DNA from: Skeletonema tropicum
Lineage: Eukaryota; Bacillariophyta; Thalassiosirophyceae; Thalassiosirales; Thalassiosiraceae
Reading direction: 5' to 3'
Assembly (NCBI GenBank): GCA_037178625.1
Contig: CM074133.1
Location: 1,488,001-1,552,000, forward strand
Length of the DNA stretch: 64,000 nucleotides
Part shown: positions 42,468-53,619 of the stretch, one piece after another
Position numbering within the stretch: the stretch's first letter is position 1
Layout: the number at the start of each line of letters is the position of its first letter
Made by a program: the position numbers and the translations under genes
The notes under the pieces: generated by a model
What the model saw: the letters and a program-made list of their open reading frames with translations, nothing else
What the model was told of the DNA's origin: nothing
Databases searched by the model: none

Positions 42468-43822
42468 GAAGTTTTAGTAAACATTATATTATCAGCACTA
42501 TCTAATCATACAACGAATAAGTAAGATAGCATTCTTAACGGCAAGCTTAGATCAGTGTCAGAGTTACTGAAAGCGAAAACTCTGGAGGATGGTGAGGTGG
42601 AAACATGGAAATCGCCGGACAGGTTATATTTTCATCTTTGTTGACCTATCGGGCTCTACCCTTTGACCTCCTGTACTTGGACGGTTGAGGTTGCTTCAAA
42701 ACAAGTCCTGGAGATTTTGGTAGAGCGAGCTCATTCATCTCTGAACGGAGGAAAATTTGGCAACTTTCGTGTTCTTTATCGTGCACCTGATTGCCATTCA
42801 CCAAAGTAGGGTTAGAATAGGGCTAAAAGGACATTTTATCATATATTTAGCCCCTTTTTAGCCAATGAAATCTCGTCTTTACGAGACTTAGAGACATTCA
42901 CTCCGGAAAGCCTCTCTTTTTTCAAGTTTTTGACTCCAGACTCCACGCACTCTCTATCCCCGACTGCATGCAAGCAACAAGCAATTGTGAGTCATATTAT
43001 TCAGCGTTCAGTACATTTGACGACAGATGACCTACACAAGTATCATTTCCCAATCAACAAACTCAGCTCCACGCAACTTTTCAGCTCCACACAACAACTT
43101 TTTGGAAAGACCGGAATACACAGCTGTGTCGACGCGACAATCGAGCTCAAGTACTGAAATAGCAAACCATCTGGAAGACTTCGTACACAAGGAAAATGAG
43201 TACAATCACAGATAGAATGAGTATGATACCATTTAGAAAGAAAAAGTCGATGTCCTGGCCCATAGCAACGATGGTCAATGTTAGCAACTCGGTACATGAC
43301 GCAGCAGATGATTTTGATGATAAATGTGGATTTATCAGTTCGGTTGCAGATGTTATGGCCTGTATCAGTTGCCAGAGTTGAACAATGATCTTTCTTATTG
43401 ATAGAGACGTACTTTGTTACATACCTCTTTCATGTTCAAAAATTGAACGCGCTGAATGTGCGTGTTTCTTATTAGGTTGGAAGAGATAGAGACAACTGCC
43501 TGCCTATTAGATGCTCGTAGATCCATATAGATATCATAACGAAACTAAAATACATTTATACAACATCAAGTTGAATGTACTTTGATGGATCCCCTGAAGG
43601 CGAATGATATATGCCTATCTAACCAAATTCTCTCTATTATTGAACTTTTGAACATCATCACAGAATGGCATTTAATATAATGCTGCAAGGATCTATACAA
43701 TCCCATGTAACGACGATAGCAAATATCAAAAAGACTTGGTGATAACGTGTTTCTATACCATACATAGTGATTGATGACACACAAGGAGACTAAAAATAAT
43801 GAGTCATCAACACACCAATTCA
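42468..43822. other. Intergenic, no supported gene
   Basis: This 1.36-kb stretch lies between convergent genes. Small hairpins occur near 42819-42860 (GGGCTAAA/TTTAGCCC) and 42873-42890 (CTCGT/ACGAG). Short overlapping frames at 42930-43381 (60-75 codons) have coding-like composition in places but no recognisable motif. Confidence 0.4.
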
Positions 43823-45016
43823 TTAACTTTCACCACCATTCATAAGCTCGAGCTTTTCACACTCCACTTGCACAAGACGTTGATTCAATCTATCATTGTT
43901 GTCTCTAAGATCTTCGTTCTCCATTAGCAATGTTTCGAGTTTCTTACTTAGTTGCATGATCAACTTCGAATCGTTGGCTTGGGTCCTATCCTTCTCAGCA
44001 GATTCTACCATAGATCGATGGAGCTGATCACGGAAAGATAACAACTCATCTTCCTTCTCCTTAAGATCCGCAGTACCTTGAAGCATCGTAAGAAGAAGAC
44101 GATCATAACTTTCTCTTTCTTTGTTGATGAGATCATGGACATCTGCCAAAGGCACAGTGACATCCGGGCGTTGATTGAGGAACGGGTTTTGAGCATTCTT
44201 GTGGGTAGATCCTGGCATGCGCCTTGCGTGTTGTACTGCAGCAGGCGACTGAATTTGAGAGATGCTGATTCCCTCGTGAACTTGAAGGTCAGCAAGGATA
44301 CCACGAAGGCCCATCAGCATATCATTCCGTGCTGATCGAGATTTGAACCGAAGGAAGTAAGACCTCGAAGATGCCATTGGCGTTGGCGTTGCCTTAATAG
44401 TCAAGAACAGACCACTCTGCATGTTTTCTGTTTTCATCTTCGATGATTTTCCCTTCTTTGACGAAGAAGATGGAAGCTTGGCGTGATCATAACCCTCGCA
44501 GCCAGCCTTCACTTCTAAAATATCATTGAGAGGAAGAGGCTCATGGGCAGCTTTGTCACGTCGTCTACCAAGGGCCTTACTCAAGTATCCTCCAGTAGAA
44601 ATGAACGTCAATACAGTTTGCACCAGCAACTCGCCACGTCGATGAAGTTTAAGCGACATCGAACTTGACTTCACAACAAACTCTTCACTTCCTGGACCAT
44701 CCAAGCTAACTTCGGCACTCTGGTTCAGTTGCCACAGAGTGACATCCACACCTTCCTCCAACAGTGAGTAGAACTTCTTCGCCTTCCTCTCGAATACTCG
44801 TACCTCGTCACGAAGTGCCTGCTCCCTATCTCTCCTACTAGCAACATCATGTTTCCAACCAACTGCGACAACTTCGGCCTCTTCCTCTGCCGGTTCGTCA
44901 CCAAGGAAACCTCTCTTAATCATCGGGAAATAATCACTGACTGTACTCTTGAGATCACCAGCAATAGCAGTAGATATGGCGTCTTTCGCGATGGCATTCT
45001 TTTCTGGAGTCTTGAA
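43823..45016 (-). CDS. PH-like and coiled-coil reading frame, perhaps 3' exon of the myosin gene
   Basis: The 398-codon frame follows a plausible acceptor (CTCCAG before 45016) and begins without a methionine; the first Met is at residue 32 from there. It contains a possible pleckstrin-homology fold (from 'FYSLLEEGVDVTLWQLN' to 'YFLRFKSRSARNDMLMGLRG', with a strand 'EEFVVKSSSMSLKLHRRGE' between) and then a C-terminal coiled coil ('RDQLHRSMVESAEKDRT', 'LSKKLETLLMENEDLRDNN'). It lies only 131-170 bp downstream of the myosin stop on the same strand. Two readings fit: a last exon of the myosin gene, replacing the membrane-anchor tail by splicing, or a separate gene with an undetected first exon. 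I cannot decide between them from sequence alone. Confidence 0.55.
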   Translation of the reverse strand, partial: FKTPEKNAIAKDAISTAIAGDLKSTVSDYFPMIKRGFLGDEPAEEEAEVVAVGWKHDVASRRDREQALRDEVRVFERKAKKFYSLLEEGVDVTLWQLNQSAEVSLDGPGSEEFVVKSSSMSLKLHRRGELLVQTVLTFISTGGYLSKALGRRRDKAAHEPLPLNDILEVKAGCEGYDHAKLPSSSSKKGKSSKMKTENMQSGLFLTIKATPTPMASSRSYFLRFKSRSARNDMLMGLRGILADLQVHEGISISQIQSPAAVQHARRMPGSTHKNAQNPFLNQRPDVTVPLADVHDLINKERESYDRLLLTMLQGTADLKEKEDELLSFRDQLHRSMVESAEKDRTQANDSKLIMQLSKKLETLLMENEDLRDNNDRLNQRLVQVECEKLELMNGGES

Positions 45017-45186
45017 CTGGAGATTTGAGCTGTTGTTTTTGACGATTGAATACAAAAGTTTGAGATTAGTCTGGTTTTGTCACGTCCAATATTTTGTTAT
45101 GCATCGTATATATTTTCAACAATCCTCCAAACTGCTTCGTCAGCTCCAAACAGCGAAGCAGAAAATCAGTCAACTAATCAACAAGG

Positions 45187-48100
45187 CTACGCCGACACAA
45201 TCCTTCCATCAAACAACATCCTAGCGCCACTCATTCCATCAATTGAATCATCTAGTGCAAGTAGACTCATTCTGGCATTGTTCACAGAATGGTGCCACCG
45301 ATGGACTACAAACATTGCAACGACCAACAAAAACATCCCCACCACCAGCAACACGACAAGTCTAAAAATATGACATTTTAACAAACAGGTGCACAAAGTG
45401 AGGATCTTGTTCAACTTTCCATTTCTATTGTAGAGCAAGGTGGTTGTTTGCGATGGGAAATGAACAAAACCACCTTGTCTCTTGAACAGAAATAGAACGT
45501 CTGAACTCTCATTCAACCATCCTTGCCACAAAAGAGGTACGTACCGAACTTGTTCCACATCACTTGGGTCTGGGATGTCACTCGTATCCATCTCGCTTCC
45601 AGAAATTTCACTGACTGCATCTGAGATCAAGTCAGTAGAAGCGGTAACATCGACCACTCCCTTGTCTGCCATCGAAGACTTGAGGTTCTTGATTTGTATT
45701 CTCATGGCACGACTCATCCTCCTCTCTTCTTCCAATGCCTCTTCCAACCTAGCTACCTCAGCGTGATGATGTGCCAAATCCTCAGAAGATACAGTTGCAC
45801 CAACCACCACGGCCTCTGCCAGTTGCTCTGCTTTGGCAGCGTCGCTGGTATGCTTTCGACGCATTGGAGTCTGGGCGACCTTTTCTTTTTGATACTGCAA
45901 GTCTGATGTGAGCTTTCGGTTTCCTTCCTTCTGTGAGGCAAGGTCGCTCTCCAACTTCTTGACATTCTCCTTTTCTTTCGCAAGGGCCGCCTCAAGTTGC
46001 GCGATACGTGATTCCAATTTATCAATTTCGGCCTGCTTCTCCTTGATAGCTTTCTCATACTTTTCTTTCCCAGCATCATTTGCAGCTTGGGCTTGCAACA
46101 TTGCCTTGAGACTTGCCATCTCTGCCTTGAGTTTCTCGTTGTGCTCTTTGACTTTGCCCATATCCTTAGCCTCACGCTTGACTTGCTCAAAATACTTCTT
46201 CGAAATACCTCGGCGTACACTGCATTGCAATGAAATGACTGCAGATTTGAGGTTCTTAAATGCTCTGCGCTTCGTAAACATGCGCCAGTAGGCTTGAATC
46301 TTAGTTGCAGCAATGACCTTACGAGTAGTGCGACCACGATACAAAGCCTGAAGAAGCACAACACCAGCACGAAGTATGTTGAACTTTCGGCGAATGAGTT
46401 GCATGCGGAAATGGTTGGTAAGCAATTGACCAGCCTGGGCCTCACGAAGTCTCCACCACCTGGCACGTCCCATGCAACCACGGTACCATTTCTGGATCAT
46501 GAGTGCTGCCTCCTCCATGATGAGGTATCTCCTGTTCTGCTGCATCATCCTCATCCAACTCTGGATCAAAGTAACGGAAGCATTTTGGTGGAACACGCGA
46601 TGACTTTCCAACTTGTCATGGGGACCCTTTCTCATGAAAATCTTCGACTTACCCAGCTGTACATCCTCTTTGGGAAAAACCATGACCTCGGGTTGTCTTT
46701 GCGCCTTTCTAATCTGGTTTGCGCGGCTAATACTGCCGTCCTCATTCTCGTATTTTGTTGGTTTGGCTCCTTCCTCCAAAATAATGTCCAAGAGTTTCAT
46801 CGACAATTGCTGAGGATCTTGATCTTCAGCACTCCAGGGAAGTCTGTCTTCACCTACAGAGGGGAGGAGCATACGATAACGCTTGAAGAAGCCAGAGTGA
46901 TCCATACGAACAGGATATCCCATACGAGCTACACGGACGGCTTCCAAGACACCACCATAACGAAGTTGTTCAGTAAGGCGCTTGCGAGTCATCAATTTCG
47001 GTTTTGCTGCATCATTCGGCTTCAAGCATCGAATGTAGTGAGGATCAGTGGTTTCAATCATCTCAATCAAGCTAGTGAGCTGTGCCTTGAATTGCTGGCT
47101 CACAGTCTTGGATTTGGCAGGTCCAGACTTTTTAGCGGACGACGTGTCCTCTGATGCAGCCACTTGAACATTGTAAATCTCCTTGATCAAATCAGACGAA
47201 TCCTCTTCAAACAATGCCTTTGCAGTGACAGGAATCTCATCACGATTCTTCTCAAGAAAGCTAGTCTCGGCAGTATAGGCGACATTTCCGGCAAAGTGAC
47301 GCACACAAAAGATTCCCTTGGCCTGCTGGATTTTCGTCGCACTGAAACGCGTGTTGTCGGAAACAACCTGATTCCTCTCTGGAAGGTACGTCTCATTCAA
47401 CCTCTTGGCCCAATTTCGATCACTTCCACGTTGTCCCAACCTACACTCATCATCCAACATGGTCAAAATACCCTTGGGACGAGACTGGATCGTATCCAAA
47501 CAGTCCTGATTATCCGGAAACGAAATAAACGCCCAACTAATATTCTCCCGTTCATACTCTTCCTGCTCCAATTTGAAGATAAACTTGTTGAATTGCTGCT
47601 GCAACGCCTCATTCGTAAAGTTGATACAAAGCTGCTCAAACGAGTTAATGGCAAAACTCTCAAATCCAAAAATATCCAACACACCCGCCGAAGACCGAAT
47701 GTCCTTATCATTCTCCCACATGATACAATTATTCACTTCCTTCACCACCCACAAAAACATCGCACCATACACAGTCTTGGCCAACGCATCCCTCGCATCC
47801 GCAGCCTTATCCGGTGCCAAATCAATCCGAATCTCATCCCCCCTCGTCACCATGATCCTCACAGTCAACGCGGTAGTTAACTTGTCCACATCCACACCCA
47901 ACAACTTGGCCGCATCCGCAACAGTCTTTTCATCAGCAATCTGACAAATTTCTTGTCCACCTTCTCCCTGTTTACTTTCAAACTTGACCTGTCCCAGGTG
48001 CAAAATACCCGCCACGATACTCAACACCATGTCAATCTTTTCCTCACTCCAACCCATACTCCTCATACTCTTGAGGGTATACTTCAACCCCTCCTCATCA

Positions 48101-49164
48101 GTAAATTCACGCAAGGTCGGAGCACCACCCTGCCCCGTCAACTGAAAGTAATTGGCCAATTCCAACCCTCCCGTCAATCCATCATGGAAGCAATACTTGT
48201 GATGCTGTTCTTCCGTCGCACCACGCAACAGCTGGTAGAAAATATGATAGTTCCGCTCTCCACTGGCATGGAACCCAATACGGACCTTTTCCAGTAGATA
48301 GGTCTGTACCTTGGCACCCTGGAGGATACCAGCACGGTTGAACCCCAATTCAATAAATTTACCAAAGCGTGACGAGTTGTCATTACGGAGTGTCTTGGCG
48401 TTACCAAATGCTTCGAGGATGGGGTTGGATTGTAGGACACGTTCCATAATGGACAATTTTTCATTTGACTCGTGTACTTCTTCCACACCCACCTCGACAT
48501 TGGGTCCACCACTCCCACTTGTATCTTCGGGAGTACCCAGAGTCGTCAAATACAGCATGACAATCTTGGTAGTTTCCGTCTTACCTGCACCACTCTCCCC
48601 CGAAATTAGAATACTCTGACTCTTACGTTCCTCCGACATCATTTGACGGTAGGAACGATCGGCAATGGAGTAGACGTGCGGTCCCAATGGTTTGGCATTG
48701 TCCCCCAAATTTTGCGACCGGATGAACCCTTCTTGACGGTAACTCTCCAATATCTCCTTGGTGTACAATGGCAAACGTTGGAAGGGGTTGACGGCAATCA
48801 GGACGGGTCCGGTCCAGGTGTAAATTTCCCCACGAAAGTACCGTTCACTGACAGCGTGGAGAATGGCCGGTTCGTGAAGGTGGGGGAGGGAAATCATATC
48901 GTTATCCATCCCCTCGGCAATGTCAGCCTCGGAGAGGGAGGCGTTGGCAAGCTCGACACCTTCGTATTTGGCACCCTCGGAGGAGGAGGTGTCGGTCGTG
49001 GTGAGGAGTGGTCGATCGAATGTTGGTGCGCCGGTGCCATCCTCTTCTCCTTTGGTAAGGTGTTTGAGTGTGATGGAGTTGGGAGAGCGGGAGACAATTT
49101 CAGAGAGGATCCATGGATCATCGCCGGAGGCTTCGTAGGACCATACGAGTGTGCCGGCCTCCAT
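45187..49164 (-). CDS. Unconventional myosin heavy chain
   Basis: One exon encodes 1325 residues. The motor domain covers residues ~95-870: P-loop 'GESGAGKTETTK' (189-200), switch I 'NDNSSRFGKF', switch II 'DIFGFESF', and actin-contact 'PHYIRCLKPN'. IQ motifs follow ('ALMIQKWYRGCMGRARW', 'VVLLQALYRGRTTRK', 'ATKIQAYWRMFTKRRA', 'VISLQCSVRRGISKKY'), then a coiled coil ('IKEKQAEIDKLESRIAQLEA'). The tail has 'WQGWLNESSDVLFLF', which looks like the start of a PH-type fold. It ends with a strongly hydrophobic segment 'LVVLLVVGMFLLVVAMFVV' and a short polar end. It is a plus-end-type actin motor by its head; the class is not assigned. Whether the hydrophobic tail is the true end or belongs to a retained intron is open (see the next gene). 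Confidence 0.92.
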   Translation of the reverse strand: MEAGTLVWSYEASGDDPWILSEIVSRSPNSITLKHLTKGEEDGTGAPTFDRPLLTTTDTSSSEGAKYEGVELANASLSEADIAEGMDNDMISLPHLHEPAILHAVSERYFRGEIYTWTGPVLIAVNPFQRLPLYTKEILESYRQEGFIRSQNLGDNAKPLGPHVYSIADRSYRQMMSEERKSQSILISGESGAGKTETTKIVMLYLTTLGTPEDTSGSGGPNVEVGVEEVHESNEKLSIMERVLQSNPILEAFGNAKTLRNDNSSRFGKFIELGFNRAGILQGAKVQTYLLEKVRIGFHASGERNYHIFYQLLRGATEEQHHKYCFHDGLTGGLELANYFQLTGQGGAPTLREFTDEEGLKYTLKSMRSMGWSEEKIDMVLSIVAGILHLGQVKFESKQGEGGQEICQIADEKTVADAAKLLGVDVDKLTTALTVRIMVTRGDEIRIDLAPDKAADARDALAKTVYGAMFLWVVKEVNNCIMWENDKDIRSSAGVLDIFGFESFAINSFEQLCINFTNEALQQQFNKFIFKLEQEEYERENISWAFISFPDNQDCLDTIQSRPKGILTMLDDECRLGQRGSDRNWAKRLNETYLPERNQVVSDNTRFSATKIQQAKGIFCVRHFAGNVAYTAETSFLEKNRDEIPVTAKALFEEDSSDLIKEIYNVQVAASEDTSSAKKSGPAKSKTVSQQFKAQLTSLIEMIETTDPHYIRCLKPNDAAKPKLMTRKRLTEQLRYGGVLEAVRVARMGYPVRMDHSGFFKRYRMLLPSVGEDRLPWSAEDQDPQQLSMKLLDIILEEGAKPTKYENEDGSISRANQIRKAQRQPEVMVFPKEDVQLGKSKIFMRKGPHDKLESHRVFHQNASVTLIQSWMRMMQQNRRYLIMEEAALMIQKWYRGCMGRARWWRLREAQAGQLLTNHFRMQLIRRKFNILRAGVVLLQALYRGRTTRKVIAATKIQAYWRMFTKRRAFKNLKSAVISLQCSVRRGISKKYFEQVKREAKDMGKVKEHNEKLKAEMASLKAMLQAQAANDAGKEKYEKAIKEKQAEIDKLESRIAQLEAALAKEKENVKKLESDLASQKEGNRKLTSDLQYQKEKVAQTPMRRKHTSDAAKAEQLAEAVVVGATVSSEDLAHHHAEVARLEEALEEERRMSRAMRIQIKNLKSSMADKGVVDVTASTDLISDAVSEISGSEMDTSDIPDPSDVEQVRYVPLLWQGWLNESSDVLFLFKRQGGFVHFPSQTTTLLYNRNGKLNKILTLCTCLLKCHIFRLVVLLVVGMFLLVVAMFVVHRWHHSVNNARMSLLALDDSIDGMSGARMLFDGRIVSA

Positions 49165-50043
49165 CTTCTTTTTGGATGATTGGTAGTGGTGTTATTGGAG
49201 GAACTCTCTGCGATGTATTATACACGCCTCTTGCCTTGCGGTTGTTGTGGTGGTGCGTGCGTGGGATTGTTGTTGTTGTTGATGTTGATTGCTTTCGATT
49301 GTCAAAAATGCTCCTCTCGAAATGCGCCTCCAATCAAAAGTCCAACCACTTTATCTTGCGTTTTGATCTGACAGCAATGACGGCGAGGATGTTCGTTAGT
49401 GCTCACTGTCTGCTTTTAATGTCGTGATTGGTCGTTGTTACTGGGTGGCACTGTTTCCAACAAGGATTGATTATGTCAACGTCAACGAAGGTTGATGTTT
49501 ATGAGGGAGAGCGCAATGACGCCATTTCTTCCTCTCCTTCAAGCTGAAGACAAGAGCCTCTCCAAGTGCAAGAGCTTCGAGTCTTTTGAACCGTTGATGG
49601 CAGAAAGCGCTTTATTGCCCCCTTTTTGGTGCTACAATGAAGTAATTTATCTAGAGAAGTAATACGATACTGCCAATTCATCAAAAAGGGGAAGTGCCCT
49701 ACCGCCCGCTTTAGCCACGTCGCATGATGCCTCTCCGCGTGGTCAAAAATAGGTCGTGCGTGTAAAAAATAGGAGGAGGGCGGGGAGATTGTAAATAGCC
49801 TTTTCTTCTACCCATAAATTATTATACCACTATGGTCACATATCTAAGATTGTACCATATCGTACATATGTAAATCTTTTATGTTACTCATAACTTAGTT
49901 TACCACTATAAGATATCTAGAGAGATGAAAATTTTCGATGAGTGCAAAAAGCAATGACATTTGAAACCATGATAATATGAAGCTACCTGAGTAGATGAAT
50001 ACATGAACACGGCGGATGAAACAGTAGCATCAACAATACTCTA
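49165..50043. other. Divergent intergenic region
   Basis: This 879-bp region lies between the myosin gene (minus) and the glycosyltransferase-like gene (plus), presumably with both promoters. The right part (49790-50000) is AT-rich. No gene is seen. Confidence 0.5.
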
Positions 50044-53000
50044 ATGATGAACTCTTCTCGATCGCGAGGCGGCGGAACCGCAATGAGCAAAACAAGATCA
50101 TCCAACTCGAGCAGCAGCAGCAGCAACGCCGCCACGAAACACAAACTTCGTCACGTCATGAATAACATTCTCATCAATCTGACACAACCTCGCCCGTCCA
50201 GAGGATTGTACGCACTAATTTCCATTCTATCGGTTGGTATATTCTATCTTTTGTTCAGTGCATTGAGTACAACTGTTCCGTCACCGAGTCATGATAATCT
50301 TGGGCCTGATGTGGCGGGTATGGCCGATGCAAGCCATTTCTACTCCAACAATAAACTATCATCATCCTCCTCCTCCAACAATAACAATAATCATCGAATG
50401 GCCATAGTAATTCCCTACCTCCCCCCCTCCGACGGAGCATCACCCACCTTCCCAGCATACTTCAACCTCTTCGCAATGAGTGCAGCCGGCTCAGCCTCTC
50501 ACATTGACTTCCTCATCTTTCACTGCTTCATACCACCCCAACTCCTTCCCGATGTTACCACACTCCCCTCCAATGTCAAATTGATTGATTTGAATACCAA
50601 CATTGCCTCTCCAAAAAATAATCAATGCGGACTAGCCAAGCTGTTCACACGTGTGACAGATCAACGTCAACAGCAGCAACAAATGGAAACTCCCTTGGAT
50701 CAACTCATACCCACACTCTCCTCTCAAATCATTTATTATCCCTACATACTTGTCGAATACAAACCAGCCTTTGGACACATCTTTGCCGAATATCTTACTC
50801 AATATTCTCACTGGGGATATTCAGATATTGATGTGGTGTTTGGTGACATGACACGATGGATTGATACGGACGAATGGGACGAGTATGATATAGTAACATA
50901 TGGATTTGGTGATCAAGACAAGCTATATTTACGAGGACAATTCACCTTTCACAAAAATGATCCCATAAAAATTAATCAATTATGGAGACACTGCAAATAT
51001 CTAAGTGAAATGGACATTCGATACTCCAAACAAAATGAACGTCACCACAAATTTGAATCGGCCGAGGGGTGTTATTCCCAAGCAGTCATACAACGGACCG
51101 ATATTAAAGTCAAGTGGGCAGTCAAGGCCTTTTCGGACGTGGGGGAGAAGAGTCCCGTGTATACACAGGGAATGTATTTATCATTGGGGAGTGCTCCATC
51201 GTGGACATCGTCACGGTCTTATGTGCCCAAGTCGGTGTTGTATACGGCCAAGGATTTGCAGGAGGGAAACAAGTTGTTGGATCTTTCGACTAATTGGTTT
51301 GAGGATATGACGAGGTATGGGTTGTATAATCAAAAGGATGTGGCGTTGCAACAGTTAAAGGGTGACAAGACTAAGGTTGAAACGTATCGAACACTGTATG
51401 AACAGGGTGATGAGGAGGCAAAGGATGTCAAGTGTATGTATTGGGCTCCAAAGGATTATCAAATGGATATTTGTACAGTGGAGGGTACTGTGAGTAGTGA
51501 GGATGTTGTAACGTTGGAGAATGGTGTGTTGTATAAGCAAAAGTTTCGGTTGAGGGAGGATGTGTTTCCTCCGGGGATTAATAGCTTTCCATTCTTTCAT
51601 TTTCAGGTAAGAAGAAGTTTGCGAAGAAGTTAAATACATTTGGATGACTGCATATGTTTTGTACACTTCACTCACACACACTCTTTTTCTTGATCCGTTG
51701 AAATAGGAATGGAAACGAGTATACCGAAGTACACAACTACTCATGTCACAAAATGCTCGATCAGCATCGTCACCTGGCCTAATTGTTACAAAGGAAGGTT
51801 CATTGCCATTGTTCAATACTGAGTCCAACAGCTGGAGAAAGAAGAGTAATTTAGGAAAGCCCAAAATTGTATCCAACGATTGGATGATAGCAGACACGGG
51901 TTCCACTTCGTCACGTCGGTCTAGTAACAAATTCTGTCTGGTTTCTTCGCCTAAAGGATATCCCAAAGGTGCCACTGCCTGTAATCTATCCGCGTCATGG
52001 ATGGGTGCACGTGCCAATGATTCCTCCTCACCCTCAACTGCTGTAGCAGAAGGCTCGGCCACAGCGACTATCATTCGATCGCCTGCAACAACATCCAAAC
52101 TGAGAGGAAAGAAGAGTGATTCTACAATACCGTCGTGGTGGGATGACAAGCTATTTGATGCTGCGAATGGTGTAACATTATCGCTTACATTACAAATTAC
52201 CTCGGCAGACATGACAGATGAATCAGTGGTGAAGAATTTGTTGTCATTGGCAGATTCCAATATTTATACCTGGGGTACACATCAACCAAGCGTCTTGTTG
52301 ATTTATCTAGATGCCTCTGTAGAAGATGACGATGTGTTGGTCCGTACGAGAGAGTTGGTGAAAGAAACATTTGGAACAAGTGACAGTGAAACTCCCGAGA
52401 CGGCTCATCTAAAAGGTTCTCTCGTTACGATTATCGAGTCTGCAGAACCATCCGTAAGTAGGAAAGCTTTGATGAATATGGCTGCACACGCCGCTCCAAC
52501 ACGATGGATCGTCACTGGATTGGAATTGGAACGAGGACTTGTCCTGTCCAAAGAAGCTGCATTGCATGCGACACGTGAAGCTCTGGTACATGCAAATATG
52601 CCGGGGCATGTATTCGTAATACCACAATTTGCGTCTACAAGAGATGATACAAGGGCAAATGCCGAAAGAGAAGCGGATAAGTTCTTGACTGAAAGGAATT
52701 TGTTTTCAAGTGTCGGCGCCGACCTATTGCCAATGATTCGAGAGAAGCAAACGATGACTTCTAATCTGGAAGAGTTTGATTGCATGAAATGTTCTGGAAA
52801 CAAACAAAATATATCTGAAGACAAAGACGACAATGAACCTGGTGTAGGTGGAGGAGAGACGTTTGGTGACGACGGAGGAGAGGAGACATCAGCTGATCAA
52901 GAGGAGGAAGATGACGGTCAACAACGGCGACGATTGTCTGAATTATCTTCGTTCGAAAAGTCTGCCGAAAAGCAGCTGGAAGATCTTTGGTGGAACCTTT

Positions 53001-53497
53001 CTGTCGTCCAAGTTTACGGTACGGCGGGTGGCTTCAACAGCAAAGTCAAGACTTCGCTGAGTACAGTATCGAAAGCAGAAGATCACATCGAAGTAGCATT
53101 GATTTCTTTGTTGGATCGAAGCAATGAACACGAACAATACTTGAGGCTTTTTGACAAATCCCCAATACTCATGATCGATAGGAATGGCCCCAGGAAAGGC
53201 ATGATGTCATTGGATTTAGCTGCTGAAGTGGAAGAATTCAGCGGAAAGAGGTGCTACAATCTTCTTAGGTTGGCACAATTGGCAGTTCTAGGATACAATA
53301 TCAATGTACTACCAGGCGTATTTGCTGCATCGTATCCAAAGACGAGAATGGCAGTTTGCAAGATGAAAAAAACACAACAATGTGGCTGTGAACTAGAATC
53401 AGAAGCAACGATAAAACAGATTTTGATAGATGAAGTGAAGCGACCAGGGAAGATAGCAGTGTTGATGAATGAGTTTGAATCAAAGGTGGATAAGTAA
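50044..53497 (+). CDS. Large type II membrane glycosyltransferase-like protein
   Basis: The exons are 50044-51606 and 51707-53497 (donor GTAAGA, acceptor AAATAG, phase 0), 1117 residues. A Ser/Asn-rich cytosolic N-terminus precedes one membrane span ('LYALISILSVGIFYLLFSAL', ~58-77), the layout of Golgi type II enzymes. The lumenal part has 'MAIVIPYLPP', then 'YKPAFGHIFAEYLTQYSHWGYSDIDVVFGDM', where the Asp-x-Asp is a likely metal/nucleotide-sugar site of a GT-A fold, resembling DUF6625-type proteins. The second half is unassigned but contains 'YLRLFDKSPILMIDRNGPRKG' and 'LAVLGYNINVLPGVFAAS', reminiscent of the second domain of LARGE-like enzymes. Donor and acceptor sugars are unknown. Its stop lies ~120 bp from satellite array 2. 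Confidence 0.65.
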
Positions 53498-53619
53498 TGT
53501 AAGACTAATGTAAATGATATCATGTGAGAAAACAGAAAGGCCCCCTAGCTACCTACTTGAATTACTGTATTTTAGATTTCAGACGAATAAATATATAAGG
53601 AAGAGATTACTGCTACTCT

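Noticed and set aside
46294..47880. Long plus-strand open frames opposite the myosin
   Set aside because: Antisense shadows of the myosin motor and IQ region.
51355..52260. 301-codon minus-strand open frame
   Set aside because: Overlaps the two exons and the intron of the glycosyltransferase-like gene in antisense; no motif.
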